Source: Ciborinia camelliae
Taxonomy: Eukaryota; Ascomycota; Leotiomycetes; Helotiales; Sclerotiniaceae
Length of the DNA stretch: 64,000 nucleotides
Reading direction: 5' to 3'
Assembly (NCBI GenBank): GCA_025890175.1
Contig: JANPYM010000014.1
Span: 567,052 to 631,051 of the forward strand
The notes beneath the pieces were generated by a model. It worked only from the letters and a program-made list of their open reading frames with translations. It ran no database searches and was not told where the DNA came from. Positions 34,507 through 45,511 of this stretch are shown piece by piece. A program made the translations under genes and the position numbers. The stretch's first letter is position 1. Each line of letters opens with the position of its first letter.

Positions 34507-35292
34507 ATGGTTTCCTTTACTCCCTTCTTTCTTTCGTCATCATCTTTCTCATGTTCTAGATCGAACTCGAAAAAGTCGGGACATTCGAGGATCAAATCGA
34601 AACTACTGTCTAATATTGCGGGACGAAGTTCATATACGACATATTGTGCATACAACACTTCTTGTGAACAACTCCTCGTTCCTTCGGATCACAGTCTCAA
34701 CGAGCCTATTCAAAGTTGTCAACAAGAGCCTCGCCTATCATCGCTTGACCAGCATCGGCACTATTTGAAAACTTCGAAAACCACGAAATCTCAGGCGAAT
34801 AGCTCGAATAGCTCGAATAGCTGTGATAAAGAATTTGGGGGTTATTATCTTCTTGCAGCGACACCAAGACCCACCCATTCAACAGAAAAGTCTCCCAGAG
34901 ACAAGAGTAACTCCGCATCAATGGCCTCAAATTTTCCACCCTCCATCGATGAAAATACAAACAATACCTTTGGAGAGAGTTTCGAGTCCACAACGACCGA
35001 CAAACAGGATGAGCAACGAAGGTCATATGGTATTGGAGGGGCGGGGAATATCCGTAAGTGGTGTCCATATTGTTTCTCTTGCGCTTTGCTACAGCATGAC
35101 GATTTGGTGAACTAGTCTGACATGTATTAATAAATAGGGAGACCATCCGAGGTGATCTACACCCCACGGAGGAGACGTAGATCTAGTGTCTTCAGTAGTC
35201 GTTCAGTTTCTTCACCCACGTCTGCCAATGAGAAGAGAGGAAGCTTCCTATCATGGTTCGGAATTGGAAGTGGCAAAAATGATAACAAGTAG
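34507..35292 (+). CDS. DUF3602-like small protein (uncertain start)
   Basis: Two exons: 34507-35053 and 35138-35292, joined by an 84-bp GT-AG intron (GTAAGT donor, AAATAG acceptor). The result is 233 aa if the first ATG is used. The second exon completes a tail reading GGAGNIRRPSEVIYTPRRRRRSS and ending SFLSWFGIGSGKNDNK. The GxGGAGN segment followed by basic and Ser-rich sequence resembles DUF3602 proteins, which in yeast include the Ser-rich phosphoprotein Par32. The first 138 residues are Ser/Tyr-rich with no homology I recognise, so the true start may be the ATG at 34921 (MASNFPPSIDENT), giving about 95 aa. Probably disordered and phosphorylated. The role is not known. Confidence 0.55.
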
Positions 35293-36608
35293 TATGTAAG
35301 AGGGTGGGACTTTGTGTTGGGATGAAGGAAGAGCACTAAAGTATTTTTTGTGATGTATAATGATGATGAAATTGACGTGTGCCATTTTGTGGTGAAGGGC
35401 AACTGGGCAGATGTAATGAATGGACTTTTCGTCGAGGGCATGTACGGGGTTGAAAATTGGGTATTGGATGGAATAAGATGATACCATGGATATAATGTCT
35501 TACATGAAGGATTTATGAAACATGAGATGTATTATTTCGAGAGATAAAATGTAAGTTCTATTGACAATTGATTCCAATACAAAACCGGCTTCAGCCATTA
35601 TTTCCAACCTCAGGAGTAAGTTACCTATGGCGATACATAGAAAGACTTCTGCCATGAGAGTATTGCCTACTAACAGGATACAGCCAGGGAGAGGAAAACA
35701 TGCAAACTGTGAAGATGGTAAGGCATATTTGTATCCAGAGTACCCAGTTTCTGAAACCATACCATCCAATCGTAAGCATACGAATACGGGAATTGTTAGT
35801 TTCCAATAGGAAAACTTAACCAACCAACTCAGTCTCGAGGTTGTTTCAAGGCCAAATATTATAAAACTTGAAAACTCTGTTGCGAAGTAGACGAACATGT
35901 GTAGGTTAATAAAGGCGGAGGTTTGATATCATACCGCCAAACATACAGCCAAACATACAGATACAGATTCACTGCCATATGCTCCTTTGGTTGTACTTGT
36001 TGACTCCAGCTTCAATATCGAAATGCTATGCTTACTCGAAGACATGGACGGAGGACAAGGCTGACTACCTCGTACTTGCTGGCTACCTAAGTCTGGCGGG
36101 GGGGATTGAAGGTAAAGTAAGGGGTTCACGGGTAGGTAACGTGGGGTTCCGGATCATTACCTAATTAGCGTTTGCCACTCAAATCTGCCACTAAAATGTG
36201 CCATCAACACACTAGCCACCCCACTAGCCACCCCACTAAACACAGCCTATCAACAATGTACCTGTGGGTAGACTTTTTGGTCAGGAAGGTTCACTGCCAT
36301 TGTTACCATCCGAACTCAAGTCATATTAATAAGATCACCTCATACCTACCTAAGCATCTATTCTACTTTACCAACATCGACATCTTCAGCGGAAAGTATG
36401 ATTGATACTTGCAGAATTCATTTCCCGTTTCTTGTAAGTTGTGCGCGATGACTGACTGCCTTTTGCTACGTTGCTTTCCATGAGAAGTATGTATCAGATC
36501 AGTTCACTGACTTCAACTCTTCCCATAGTTTCAATACCACATTAGCAACCATACCTAGAATAACTTCGACTTGCGCATATTTGCCAGGTCGACCCTCACA
36601 TTAATTAC
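35293..36608. other. Intergenic; one hydrophobic minus-strand frame
   Basis: Holds a 132-codon minus-strand frame (35500-35898) with several hydrophobic stretches and a real ATG but no recognisable family, plus CCACTAGCCACC repeats near 36210-36238. I do not promote the frame to a gene. Confidence 0.4.
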
Positions 36609-38219
36609 ATGATTGAGCCGCACACCTCCCAGCAGCCATGGGACCTGACTTCCGTCATTGACCTTCATGCTAGCCTCTCTACTTCGAATACTCCCCCCAA
36701 TTCAAATCGCGAAGTTTCATTCTTCGAATATTGTACACCTCAAAATGAACCCTCGACCAAAGACAGTAGTGGTAGCGCCTTAGGCGATTTCACGCCATTA
36801 TGGAATTACTTGGGTGTCGATGCGAACACAGTTCGTCAAGAACTTAACGTTAATTCATATGAGTCAAGACCGTCATCATTTGCTTCTACGGGCATCTTTT
36901 CTGGTCTAGACAATCTGCAATCTTCTGCGACAGACGACTCAGATGTTCAGGACATCTTCGAAGCCTATGTTACGAAATCGAAGGAGGTACGATGGAAGGA
37001 TCCAGTTCACGATACGAAATTTACAAAGTTACAGCAGCAGAGCACACAGGATCTGGGAAATCACTCGGAAGACGGAATATCATTTTCGGAAAAAGGGAAG
37101 CAAGTTTTGCCACCGAAAAAAGTGGACAACTCCCCCTTTGCTTCAGATCGTCCTTTTGATACTCAGTCACCAAGTCTACAGAGAAGACAGACGCTGCGAC
37201 AGGAGTTATCCAGAATTTCACAGACGGATGAGAGTAGCGGACTCGAATCGGAGGTAGAAACACCTTCACGATCGAAATCTGCAAGACCTTTCACCCACAT
37301 TCCAGTTGTTGTTAATAACGAATTCGAACGTGGTGCCATACACCCTATTCTCAATTTGACTCTCGAAGAAAAGAGAATCAAGATAGCCAACAAGCTATCA
37401 GAACAATTAGGTATCAACAAAGACACACTTTTGAGCACCCCCACTACAATTCAACCTTCTACTGATCCTGAAACCATCCACGTATTTGTTGATTTTAGCA
37501 ACATCATAATTGGGTTTTATGAAGCTTTGAAAGTTGCACGATCAATTCCTGAGACGATGTATACGAAACAAATCCCACCTTTTTCATATCGCTCATTAGC
37601 ATTCATCATGGAGAGAAATCGACCTGCCACCCGCCGCATTTTAGTTGGATCCAAAATATTTTCCTCTACAGACTCACCAACCCATTTTGCCGAGGCCCAG
37701 TATTGTGGTTACGAAACCAATATCTTAAATCGGGTGTGGAAAGAGAAAGAGTCGACACCAAAGAAGGCGCGGGGAGGAAGGGGCAATGGATACCTTACCA
37801 GCCAGTCGAGTGGGTCTGAAACCCCATACATAAATATGCCCGTAACATCATTCTACGAACAGGGTGTTGATGAGATTTTATATATGAAGATACTTGAAAC
37901 TTTGAACGATTTTCAAAATCCATCAACTATTGTTCTGGCAAGTGGGGATGGAGCTGAGGCGGAGTACTCGCCAGGCTTTTTCAAGAATGTGATGAGAGCA
38001 CTTTCGAAAGGATGGAAAGTCGAAATTGTGGCTTGGAAGAAAGGCTTGAGTCACGAATATCAATCAAAGTCATTTCAACAGAGATGGAAAGGGCGGTTCA
38101 GAATCATTTTGTTGGACGACTTCAGCGAAGAGTTGTTAGCGATTTATTCCAGTGGCACAAAGCATGAAACCCCATTGGAAAGATTGTCGATGCAGTCACC
38201 TTGGAAGACGCAAAAGTAG
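36609..38219 (+). CDS. NYN-domain (PIN-like) putative ribonuclease
   Basis: A single-exon protein of 536 aa from ATG at 36609. The first 285 residues are Ser/Thr-rich and probably disordered. From about residue 288 there is a NYN domain: VFVDFSNIIIGFYEAL carries the first catalytic-type Asp and the Asn. GVDEILYMKI carries a second acidic pair, and LASGDGAEAEYSPGFFKNVMRALSKGWKVEIVAWKKGLS carries the third Asp. NYN domains belong to the PIN-like nuclease superfamily and bind Mg2+ through these Asp residues. Many act in RNA processing, but the substrate here is unknown. An RGGRGNG-type segment near residue 390 could contact RNA. It lies downstream of the DUF3602-like gene on the same strand. Confidence 0.82.
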   Translation: MIEPHTSQQPWDLTSVIDLHASLSTSNTPPNSNREVSFFEYCTPQNEPSTKDSSGSALGDFTPLWNYLGVDANTVRQELNVNSYESRPSSFASTGIFSGLDNLQSSATDDSDVQDIFEAYVTKSKEVRWKDPVHDTKFTKLQQQSTQDLGNHSEDGISFSEKGKQVLPPKKVDNSPFASDRPFDTQSPSLQRRQTLRQELSRISQTDESSGLESEVETPSRSKSARPFTHIPVVVNNEFERGAIHPILNLTLEEKRIKIANKLSEQLGINKDTLLSTPTTIQPSTDPETIHVFVDFSNIIIGFYEALKVARSIPETMYTKQIPPFSYRSLAFIMERNRPATRRILVGSKIFSSTDSPTHFAEAQYCGYETNILNRVWKEKESTPKKARGGRGNGYLTSQSSGSETPYINMPVTSFYEQGVDEILYMKILETLNDFQNPSTIVLASGDGAEAEYSPGFFKNVMRALSKGWKVEIVAWKKGLSHEYQSKSFQQRWKGRFRIILLDDFSEELLAIYSSGTKHETPLERLSMQSPWKTQK

Positions 38220-38781
38220 ACCGATGCTGACCTACTAAAATCCAGCGATAATATTAATGAAAAGAACTAAGTAGCAAAAATGGGAACTTTTACGCTACTC
38301 AGTGAGGAAATTCACAAGAAAACTTTTGGTAATATGGACATGTGAAACCTTGGCATATGTGGTAATCAGTCCATCATTCGATGTATTTGCACATCTTTCA
38401 TATTTACATCAGCTAGGTATTAAGGCGGTATGAAACAGGGCTTCAGCTGAGCCTTATGCTTACTTCCTCCAAAATGTAAAAATGTATGTAATATCTTGTT
38501 CAACTCAGCTCTGCCTCTTCAGGCCGCCAACCGAACGGCGTTTAAGGCAGAGGTAGATTTCATTATATATTTCGCTCTTGCTCTTCATTCTCGAGGAAAT
38601 ATGTCAATTAGTTTTGGTTCACACTCCCAACCAGTACATCATTCATCTTTGCTGTTCCCCATTGGCCGTCTTTCATCATTACATAAAGCTTCGACTTAAG
38701 TCTCTCATATCCTCCTACATTATACGAATGTTCACATTTGTCTTGAATTTATTCACTCGAATTTGCAATCACTTCTTCAAT
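38220..38781. other. Intergenic, lipoxygenase promoter and leader
   Basis: No separate gene. An in-frame ATG at 38728 would add 18 hydrophobic residues (MFTFVLNLFTRICNHFFN) to the lipoxygenase, so part of this stretch could be coding. Confidence 0.45.
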
Positions 38782-41162
38782 ATGTCGGGCATCTTGCAAA
38801 AAGTGGAAAGAATTCTACATAATGGACAACATAAAGGTCCACTACTCAAACCCTTGCCCATTGAATGGAATAACGGAGTCCTGAAGTCAGAACTCCTTGC
38901 TCACTCCATCTTCGCTGGAGAAGATGATAGATTGAAAGAAGATTCCGGCAAGCCTAATATTGCAACCGGGACATACATAGGCACCAAGAAAGCGGTTTCC
39001 GAAGTCTACACTCTCATCAATAAATCGTGAGTACCTCCCCAAAATAAACATGACCAAACAACTAACCTTGTGATAAAAAAGATTCGCCTCCTTCTTTGAC
39101 GTTCATCAATTCGAATCCTATCTTCCCGGTGCCTCCATCTCTCTCGCTGAAAAGAAAGAACGCTTTCAATTCCAAGCTCCGGGTTCTGATGGCTACCCAC
39201 CTCATTTGAGTTTGGAGCCCAAAACCGATTTCCTCCACTCTCTAAAAATCTTCCAGGCCGATCGCCTTTTCGCTACAGCTCCTATCGTGCAGAAAGTGAT
39301 CCCTGAAAAGTTCTTGGATTTCCTCTATGATGAGCCGAACCAGCGTTCTTTTGCCCTTATCGAAAGCGTTAACCAGAAGCTCTTCGACGAGCGAAGAGAT
39401 ATTGGGAAAATGGCCAACATAGGCACGAGAAAGGATTGGTATAGTGATGAAGTTTACGCGCAACAGCAATTTACTGGGGTTAATCCAGTTACGATTAAGA
39501 GGGCTAGCAAGGAGTGGATTCAACAATTTAAGGCGGCGGCCAGTGCTCAGGGAAAGACGGAGTCGCTAAAGGTTATTGAGGATGGTGAGAAGGATGAAGG
39601 ATTGTATGTGCAGGATTGTAGTTATTTTCGCAAGTTTGCGGGGGTGGAAGAGGGCGAGCCTTTGATGAGTGATGATGGGAAGAGATTTGGGTGTGCGAGT
39701 GTTAGTCTTTTTCAGTAAGTGGTTCGATTTCTTGCTCTCTCGTGTTTCTTACGTTTCATTCGCACTCCTTGCGTTGCGCACAAGCTACGAGCTATGAGCT
39801 CTATCTAGTAAGCGCCGTCGTTCTTCATAATAAACCCTGGTTGGACGACGTAGCATAAGCATGCATACGTATGTAAGCTGGAACGTTTTCAGCCCTGCTG
39901 TCAGCCTGACACGATCCTAAAGGATGATGGGGTCTAAGCGGTACTACCCGCAATCCTCTCCCATTTATCACTAAACCTTGAAATATTCAAGTCACTCCAC
40001 TAATGCAAACTCCAGCCTCCTTCCTACCGGTGCCCTTCATCCTCTAGCCATAATCCTCGACTACACAACCAACATAACCAAATCCCTAACCCTCTTCAAC
40101 CGACGCACCTCTCCCTCCGCCCCCAAAACCCATGAAGCAACCGATTGGCCCTGGCGCTACGCTAAACAATGTGCACAAGTATCCGACTGGCACGCCCACG
40201 AATTAGGTGTTCATCTCACACACACCCATCTAATCGAAGAAGGAATCATCATTGCATCTCACCGCACCCTCCCCGAAGATCACGCGGTCTTCAAACTCCT
40301 AAGTCCCCATTGGCTAAAAACTCTCCCGTTAAATGCAGCCGCGAGAGCAAGTTTAATTCCCCAGGTTATTGTCAACATCAACGGATTGAGTAAGAAAGGA
40401 TCCCTAAGCACGGTAATGAAACAATACGAAACATTTAATTTCGTACAAAATTACATCCCTCAGGATCTTGAATCCCGCGGATTTCCCCCCTCGGCCCTCA
40501 ACGACAAGAAATTCCACAACTACGCGTATGCCAAAAATATGCATCTCATGTGGCAAACGCTGCGACGTTTCGTCGCCGGCATGTTGCACCCAACCTACCC
40601 CAGCGATTCCGCCGTCTCCTCAGACCCCTATCTACAAGCTTGGGTATTCGAAATTCAATCAAGCACCGGAGCCCACATTCCCAGTTTCCCCTCCCTCGCC
40701 ACGGTCGCAGATCTCGTCGATGCAATCACCATGTGTATCCACATCGCCTCGGCGCAACACACGGCTGTCAATTACCTCCAAGATTACTACCTCGCTTTCG
40801 TCCCCAACAAACCCTCTGCGCTCTTCTCGCCTCTCCCGCGCACCCTCGCGGAATTGCACGCGCTCACCGAGGCGGATCTCATCCACGCGTTGCCGGTTGA
40901 GGATGCGCGATCCTGGCTCTTGGCTTCTCATCTGCCGTATTTGTTGAGTAGTGTGGTGGCGGATGATCAATCGCTTTTGGAATATGCGTTGAGTGTGAGG
41001 GGGGTGGCGGATCACGAGACGCAGAAGGTTGCGGGGGAGTTTTATGAGGAGTTGGTCGCGTTGGAGGGCGCGTTTAATGAGATTGCGTTGGGGGTTGATG
41101 ATCGTGTGGTTTTGTATCAGGTGCTGGAGCCGGAGAGGACGGCGGTTAGTATTTTGATTTGA
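38782..41162 (+). CDS. Lipoxygenase (linoleate-type)
   Basis: Three exons: 38782-39026, 39082-39714 and 40016-41162, with GT-AG introns of 55 and 301 bp, give 674 aa. Motifs are clear in the third exon: WRYAKQCAQVSDWHAHELGVHLTHTHL with metal-ligand His at 354 and 359, then HTAVN with ligands His541 and Asn545, and a C-terminal Ile674 whose carboxylate would be the fifth ligand. This is the complete set for a lipoxygenase, which dioxygenates polyunsaturated fatty acids such as linoleate. The His-x4-His spacing is that of iron enzymes; secreted manganese types are remembered with one residue fewer. Metal and product cannot be settled from sequence. Starting at 38782 gives a cytosolic form. The upstream ATG at 38728 would add a hydrophobic stretch. 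Confidence 0.9.
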
Positions 41163-41839
41163 TTTTGGGAAGGGAAGGGAAAGAAAGGAAAGGATCGGAT
41201 CGGATAAAGATAATTAAGGATTCTCCCTTGGATAGGAGCAGGCAGATACTAGATTATTCGGTTCGGTTCGGTTCCTCATTAGGTGCACTATTCATCTACC
41301 TATTCATTCATTGCCAGCCATTTATATTGGAAAATGCGGATACAAATTATGGATTATTATACTATTATATCTAAGTACAACAGTTTGAATTGCTACATTT
41401 AACAGGCTTTATCACTGTTTTACACAACCTCAACCGCTCGCTAAACCTACCTCCTATATTGCATATAATTATACCAAATTTCCCTATCCCAGAAATCCGT
41501 ATCCCAAAAAGCACCCCTTGAATATATTGACCTAAAGTCCTATTTTGGTATCTCTTCTTTTATCCACCTTAGAAAGTCTCGTCTATCTTTTCTGTCTTAA
41601 TAGCTATCTGTTAGCCGTATTATAAATATTCATGAGACAGATATTGCTATAGCAGAGCCCACAAACGAAGGCCGTATTATTGAGATCAGTGGATCTGGAG
41701 AATCAGTTCTGCAGACTTGTATTAGTGTTAAACACGATGAGTTTGGCGAGGCGATACAATAGTACAAAGCACTCTGCCATAAGCATATCTGCTTCTAGAT
41801 AGTACAGAGTACAAGGTCTAGGGGGAGAGACTTTCTTGC
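41163..41839. other. Intergenic, start of the accessory island
   Basis: AT-rich, with GGAAAGG-type runs just after the lipoxygenase stop. I see no gene. Some of the sequence near 41700-41839 may be worn flank of the DUF3435 relic. Confidence 0.4.
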
Positions 41840-42530
41840 TATGTAAGTTCACTTGCAGTATTATAAAAGTGTCGATAATAAGCCCAAACCATATGTTGCT
41901 CCTTCCTACCTTCGAAGTCCTAGCTAACTTATCTCCGCACAACCTTTTTATTCCGGGAAAATGCTCTACCGATTCTTGATCCGATCTCTCACATCCTGAT
42001 ACGTGCGATCCGTCATAATGCCATTCTCGTCGATGGTTATACATCTGCCGAACCCTTCTTCACCACGAACCTTGGAGGTCAGGGCATGAGAGCTATAAAG
42101 GTACATCGGAAGATTGGTCTCTGGAGCCATTCTGGCTTCCAAAGATCTGTTTATGCCGCTAATGGCTGGGTGAAGTCAAAGACAGAACCAATGATCTTAC
42201 CCAATACCAACTCAATGGGCGATATCAATTGTAATGGATTCTATATGATTTTTCCCAAAAGCCGAATCAACAAGACATTGTCTCTCGAAAGATTTCTGCT
42301 GTCAATCTCATGGTCGCCCTCGCGTCTCGACAAGAGTTCCAAACTCGCAAGCCACAACCGGCTTTAGTCTTCAAATATGCAAATCAAAAGAAGTCTCCCG
42401 CCCCCGCTTCCTCCCCATCACCTGATGAATTTAATGTGATCGGTGCGAAGACCCAATGCATTATTTGCATCGGGAACAAGCGGCCATAATACGAGAAACG
42501 GACACGCACGTTGCGTCGCGTTGCTTCTAT
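41840..42530 (+). pseudogene. DUF3435 (FluG-type, crypton-derived) relic
   Basis: Translation in shifting plus frames gives the typical DUF3435 C-terminal sequence. Around 41966-42120 it reads DPISHILIRAIRHNAILVDG followed by TSAEPFF. Around 42322-42510 it reads LASRQEFQTR, then SPSPDEFNVIGAKTQCIICIGN with a Cys-x2-Cys pair, then an in-frame TAA. At least two frameshifts and several stops break it. Intact members are fungal proteins related to tyrosine recombinases of crypton-like elements. Only about 200 recognisable codons remain, so no function is expected. Boundaries are approximate. Confidence 0.6.
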
Positions 42531-42540
42531 ATGGTACCAC

Positions 42541-43026
42541 GTTGAACTTTATTGAAACTACAATAATTTATGGTGATATGTTGCCAAGCTCAAGTTGGAA
42601 TTGGAAGAGGTCAAGGCCCCACGAATCCGCTCCCCCGTCGGTCTTAAGACAAATCCTATGGATACTAGTATCCATAGGAAATAAAGTGGGATAACTTGAC
42701 AGCGGACACTAGGAGCATATCTTAACTTTTGACAGAAATCTTTATCGAATATCCCAGTATGCCGTGTATTGATAGGATGATCATTTTTGTATTCTACCAT
42801 GCAGAGCTTCTGACTCTTGCTCTTCTTGTGGTTATATTCCCTTTCTTTTTTTTGTCTCCCCATATATCTATCCACATTTAAACTTTAGTGATATGCAGGC
42901 ACTTCTGCATATGACTAGCACCAGAATCGTGAGTGTGCTTTGTGCGCAAGTACCCCTTGCTAATTATTTATTTGATGATCTTCCAAATTGCCCACATCTT
43001 TCTGTAAAGAATAGGTATTTCAACGG
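42541..43026. other. Intergenic with a perfect 26-bp palindrome
   Basis: Between the DUF3435 relic and the 445-aa gene. A 26-bp perfect palindrome lies at 42654-42679. No gene seen. Confidence 0.45.
42654..42679. repeat. Perfect 26-bp palindrome
   Basis: The half TCCTATGGATACT is followed immediately by its exact reverse complement with no spacer. Confidence 0.9.
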
Positions 43027-44364
43027 TTATTTCTTAGCATACAATCTCCTTCCCAAAATACTATCAGGAAAGAACCCGCCCATAGGATTCGACGGCGTCC
43101 AGTTGCCTGCTTCCTCAATATCCGTACTAACAAACGCAGCATTCCGACTCTGCTGTGCAGCCTGCCATATCTCATCCATACCCACCTCATCCGCCTTCAT
43201 CAACCTCAACTCATAGAAATTATACACCAACTGGTCTAGCCTCACCCACGTGTACCCCTGATACCCTTCTGCGTATGTTTTTCCCGGCACAGGATAATCG
43301 GCCTCAAAGGCACGGATCCGCATACTTTCGATGGACCAGCCGGATTGAAAAACCGTGGCCATGCACGTGCGATCAAAGACTAGAAAAGTATTGGTGAGGA
43401 TGCCCGAAGCAGCAAGTCCGTCCTTGTAGTTGTCAAACTGACGTTGCTCGCCGAGCCAGGTCATGGGTGAGACATCCGCTCTCTGCTCATACTGCAGGGG
43501 ATTCTGTAGGATCTCGCGAAAGGCGCTTCTGAGCACCACGCCATCTTGTTGACTGCTACTATCGCTTGCATCTAAAGCAGTCCCAGCCCCAGACGCATGA
43601 GGTACTGCCGCAGAACCCGGTGCATTAAACGAAATCATCCGCCATTTCCTATGAATAATATCCTTTGAGCCATTGTACTTCAACGCACATTTGACATACC
43701 CCTCGAAATGACACATAACATCTTCCAAAGTTTCCTCATCCAGCTCCTGCATCGCCTCATCATACAGAGACACAAACCCCCACAACTGCTTTCCCTCTTT
43801 ATAGAGCCGGCGAATCCATTCTGGGGCATCGGGCAGGGCGGCCTCAGCAATGGCTCTGTCTTGCATTTCTCTTGCGCGGGCGGGACGCCCATGAAACTCA
43901 CTGATTCCGGCGTGAAACGCTTCTAGCTCGTTGGGAAGATAGGCGGGTTTTTGAGCTGCTTCAAATGCTGCTCCTTCTTCTCCCATGATTGTTTCTTCCG
44001 TTTCACAAAGGTGTTCCCAGATCACAGAGTGCTCCGCATTTGTACCAGGCGTCCAGAACTTGTTTTGCAGCAGTACTATTTCTTCTTGCGTGAGGCTACT
44101 TGGATCCTTAACAGCTTTCTCAATCAACTCTGTACGCGAAAGAGCCGTCAACGCTCTGATATTCGCTGTCTCCATATCCACATCAGGAAGATCGAGAAAT
44201 ACACGCCGTTCTTCATCTGTCAGAGCGGAGGGAGTAGAAAGGCCTTTTTCCTTCAATGATGGATAGAGTGCAATAAGTTCTTCAAGAGTAATGTGGTTCC
44301 TTAATACTCCCTTGTACATGCCCATAAAGGCTTCGAGGACGGCCTTGTCCGGTTCAGATGCCAT
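43027..44364 (-). CDS. Unrecognised 445-aa protein
   Basis: A single uninterrupted frame with a true ATG at 44364 (MASEPDKAVLEAFMG). I do not recognise the family. What can be seen: no signal peptide, no membrane segment, and a mostly helical acidic N-terminal half with repeated 'LT-x-EE/EL' units (SALTDEERRVFLDLP, TALSRTELIEKA, SSLTQEEIVLLQ). A short Ser/Ala-rich linker near residue 255-275 follows, then a C-terminal half rich in Trp, Tyr and Phe (TWLGEQRQFDNYKDG, GYTWVRLDQLVYNFYELRL). The region is more GC-rich than its flanks. It sits inside the relic island between DUF3435 and copia remains, which fits a lineage-specific or mobile-associated gene, but that is inference. Confidence 0.7.
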   Translation of the reverse strand: MASEPDKAVLEAFMGMYKGVLRNHITLEELIALYPSLKEKGLSTPSALTDEERRVFLDLPDVDMETANIRALTALSRTELIEKAVKDPSSLTQEEIVLLQNKFWTPGTNAEHSVIWEHLCETEETIMGEEGAAFEAAQKPAYLPNELEAFHAGISEFHGRPARAREMQDRAIAEAALPDAPEWIRRLYKEGKQLWGFVSLYDEAMQELDEETLEDVMCHFEGYVKCALKYNGSKDIIHRKWRMISFNAPGSAAVPHASGAGTALDASDSSSQQDGVVLRSAFREILQNPLQYEQRADVSPMTWLGEQRQFDNYKDGLAASGILTNTFLVFDRTCMATVFQSGWSIESMRIRAFEADYPVPGKTYAEGYQGYTWVRLDQLVYNFYELRLMKADEVGMDEIWQAAQQSRNAAFVSTDIEEAGNWTPSNPMGGFFPDSILGRRLYAKK

Positions 44365-45511
44365 AGTTATTCCGTATCCTCAAAAATGTTTCGGTAGCAA
44401 TAATATATCGCGATAACGGAACTGCGAAGTAAAAAGATCCTTAAGAGTAGAATATGTTAAAAACTCAGTAAAGAATTCAATTCAATATCAGAAAAGTGTG
44501 ATTCGGCCTCGAGAAGGATAAAGGGGTCAAAATTAATAGCTTCAAAAGAGGGTCAGTTGGTGAAGAGGGTCTGTTGGTATGACTCTCAACCAACATACCG
44601 GTAATCATCCCTCAACCAATTGATAGGAGCAAAATTTCCGCAGAAATAGGCTGCCACAATCTAGGTATCTCACGGTACCGTTGAATATTTGGGACCCTAA
44701 CTATATATGTAATCTCTAGTCGGTTAGATGGGGCCCCGCGATCACGGGTTGAATTGGTCCCGTTTAGGCTGAGGCTAAACCTAAAAGCAACCAACTCGAT
44801 CCATCAGGTTGCGTTTGGGTATAGGATCAATTATCCGATTACTTAAAAAGTTGCCCTCCATCTATATTGTATCATGGACCCTGAAAGACCCTCTTATAGT
44901 AAGATTCAGGCTGCCATAAGCTTTCTACCGTTTCAACGGTGTTTTTACTCAACGAGGTTTAGACCCTAAACTCTTTACCAACTTCCAACCAACGCCAAGG
45001 CTTATAGTTTCTGTCATGACCCACAAGCAGAATTTTCACCATATATGAATCCTTCAAGGTATCTCATCGGAATCTATACTATATCCGAAGATATCGAGCG
45101 TTTGATATCCATCAGCGGGTGTGCTTCCGTGTATCCTGACCAATCACGTGTCAATAAAAGACCTTGCAGTGCTCAGCCTCATATTAGCGTTGTTGGAGCC
45201 TTTCCCTAGATTTTGGGATCGGGGACACATACCTTATTGATTCAGCCATCAATGTGTAATTTCACACCTCCCCAGTGTAGCCTAGCAGAAATATTGGGTT
45301 TGGCCACGGAGGAACTATACAGAGAATTTGGCACTTCACAGCAATGATAAAGATGATCGCTAGTGCGAATCAAAATGCTGGATCCGCGAACTTCACCCCA
45401 ATCCCCTTCCCCTCAAGACCTCGGCCTCGGGAATCAGATTATGAGGATTTCATATCCAACTGTATCATACAGGCTACCTCTTACCACATTCACTTAGCTT
45501 AGGAGGCTAAC
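44365..45511. other. Intergenic region before the copia relic
   Basis: About 1.1 kb without a supported frame. It lies between the start codon of the 445-aa gene and the probable 5' LTR. I see no second LTR copy here. Confidence 0.4.

Noticed and set aside
40468..41015. Overlapping frames on both strands inside the lipoxygenase
   Set aside because: GC-rich shadow frames of the real exon, which carries the metal ligands.
44600..44820. Possible tRNA-like segment with GGGTTGAAT
   Set aside because: No acceptor stem or full cloverleaf can be formed around it.
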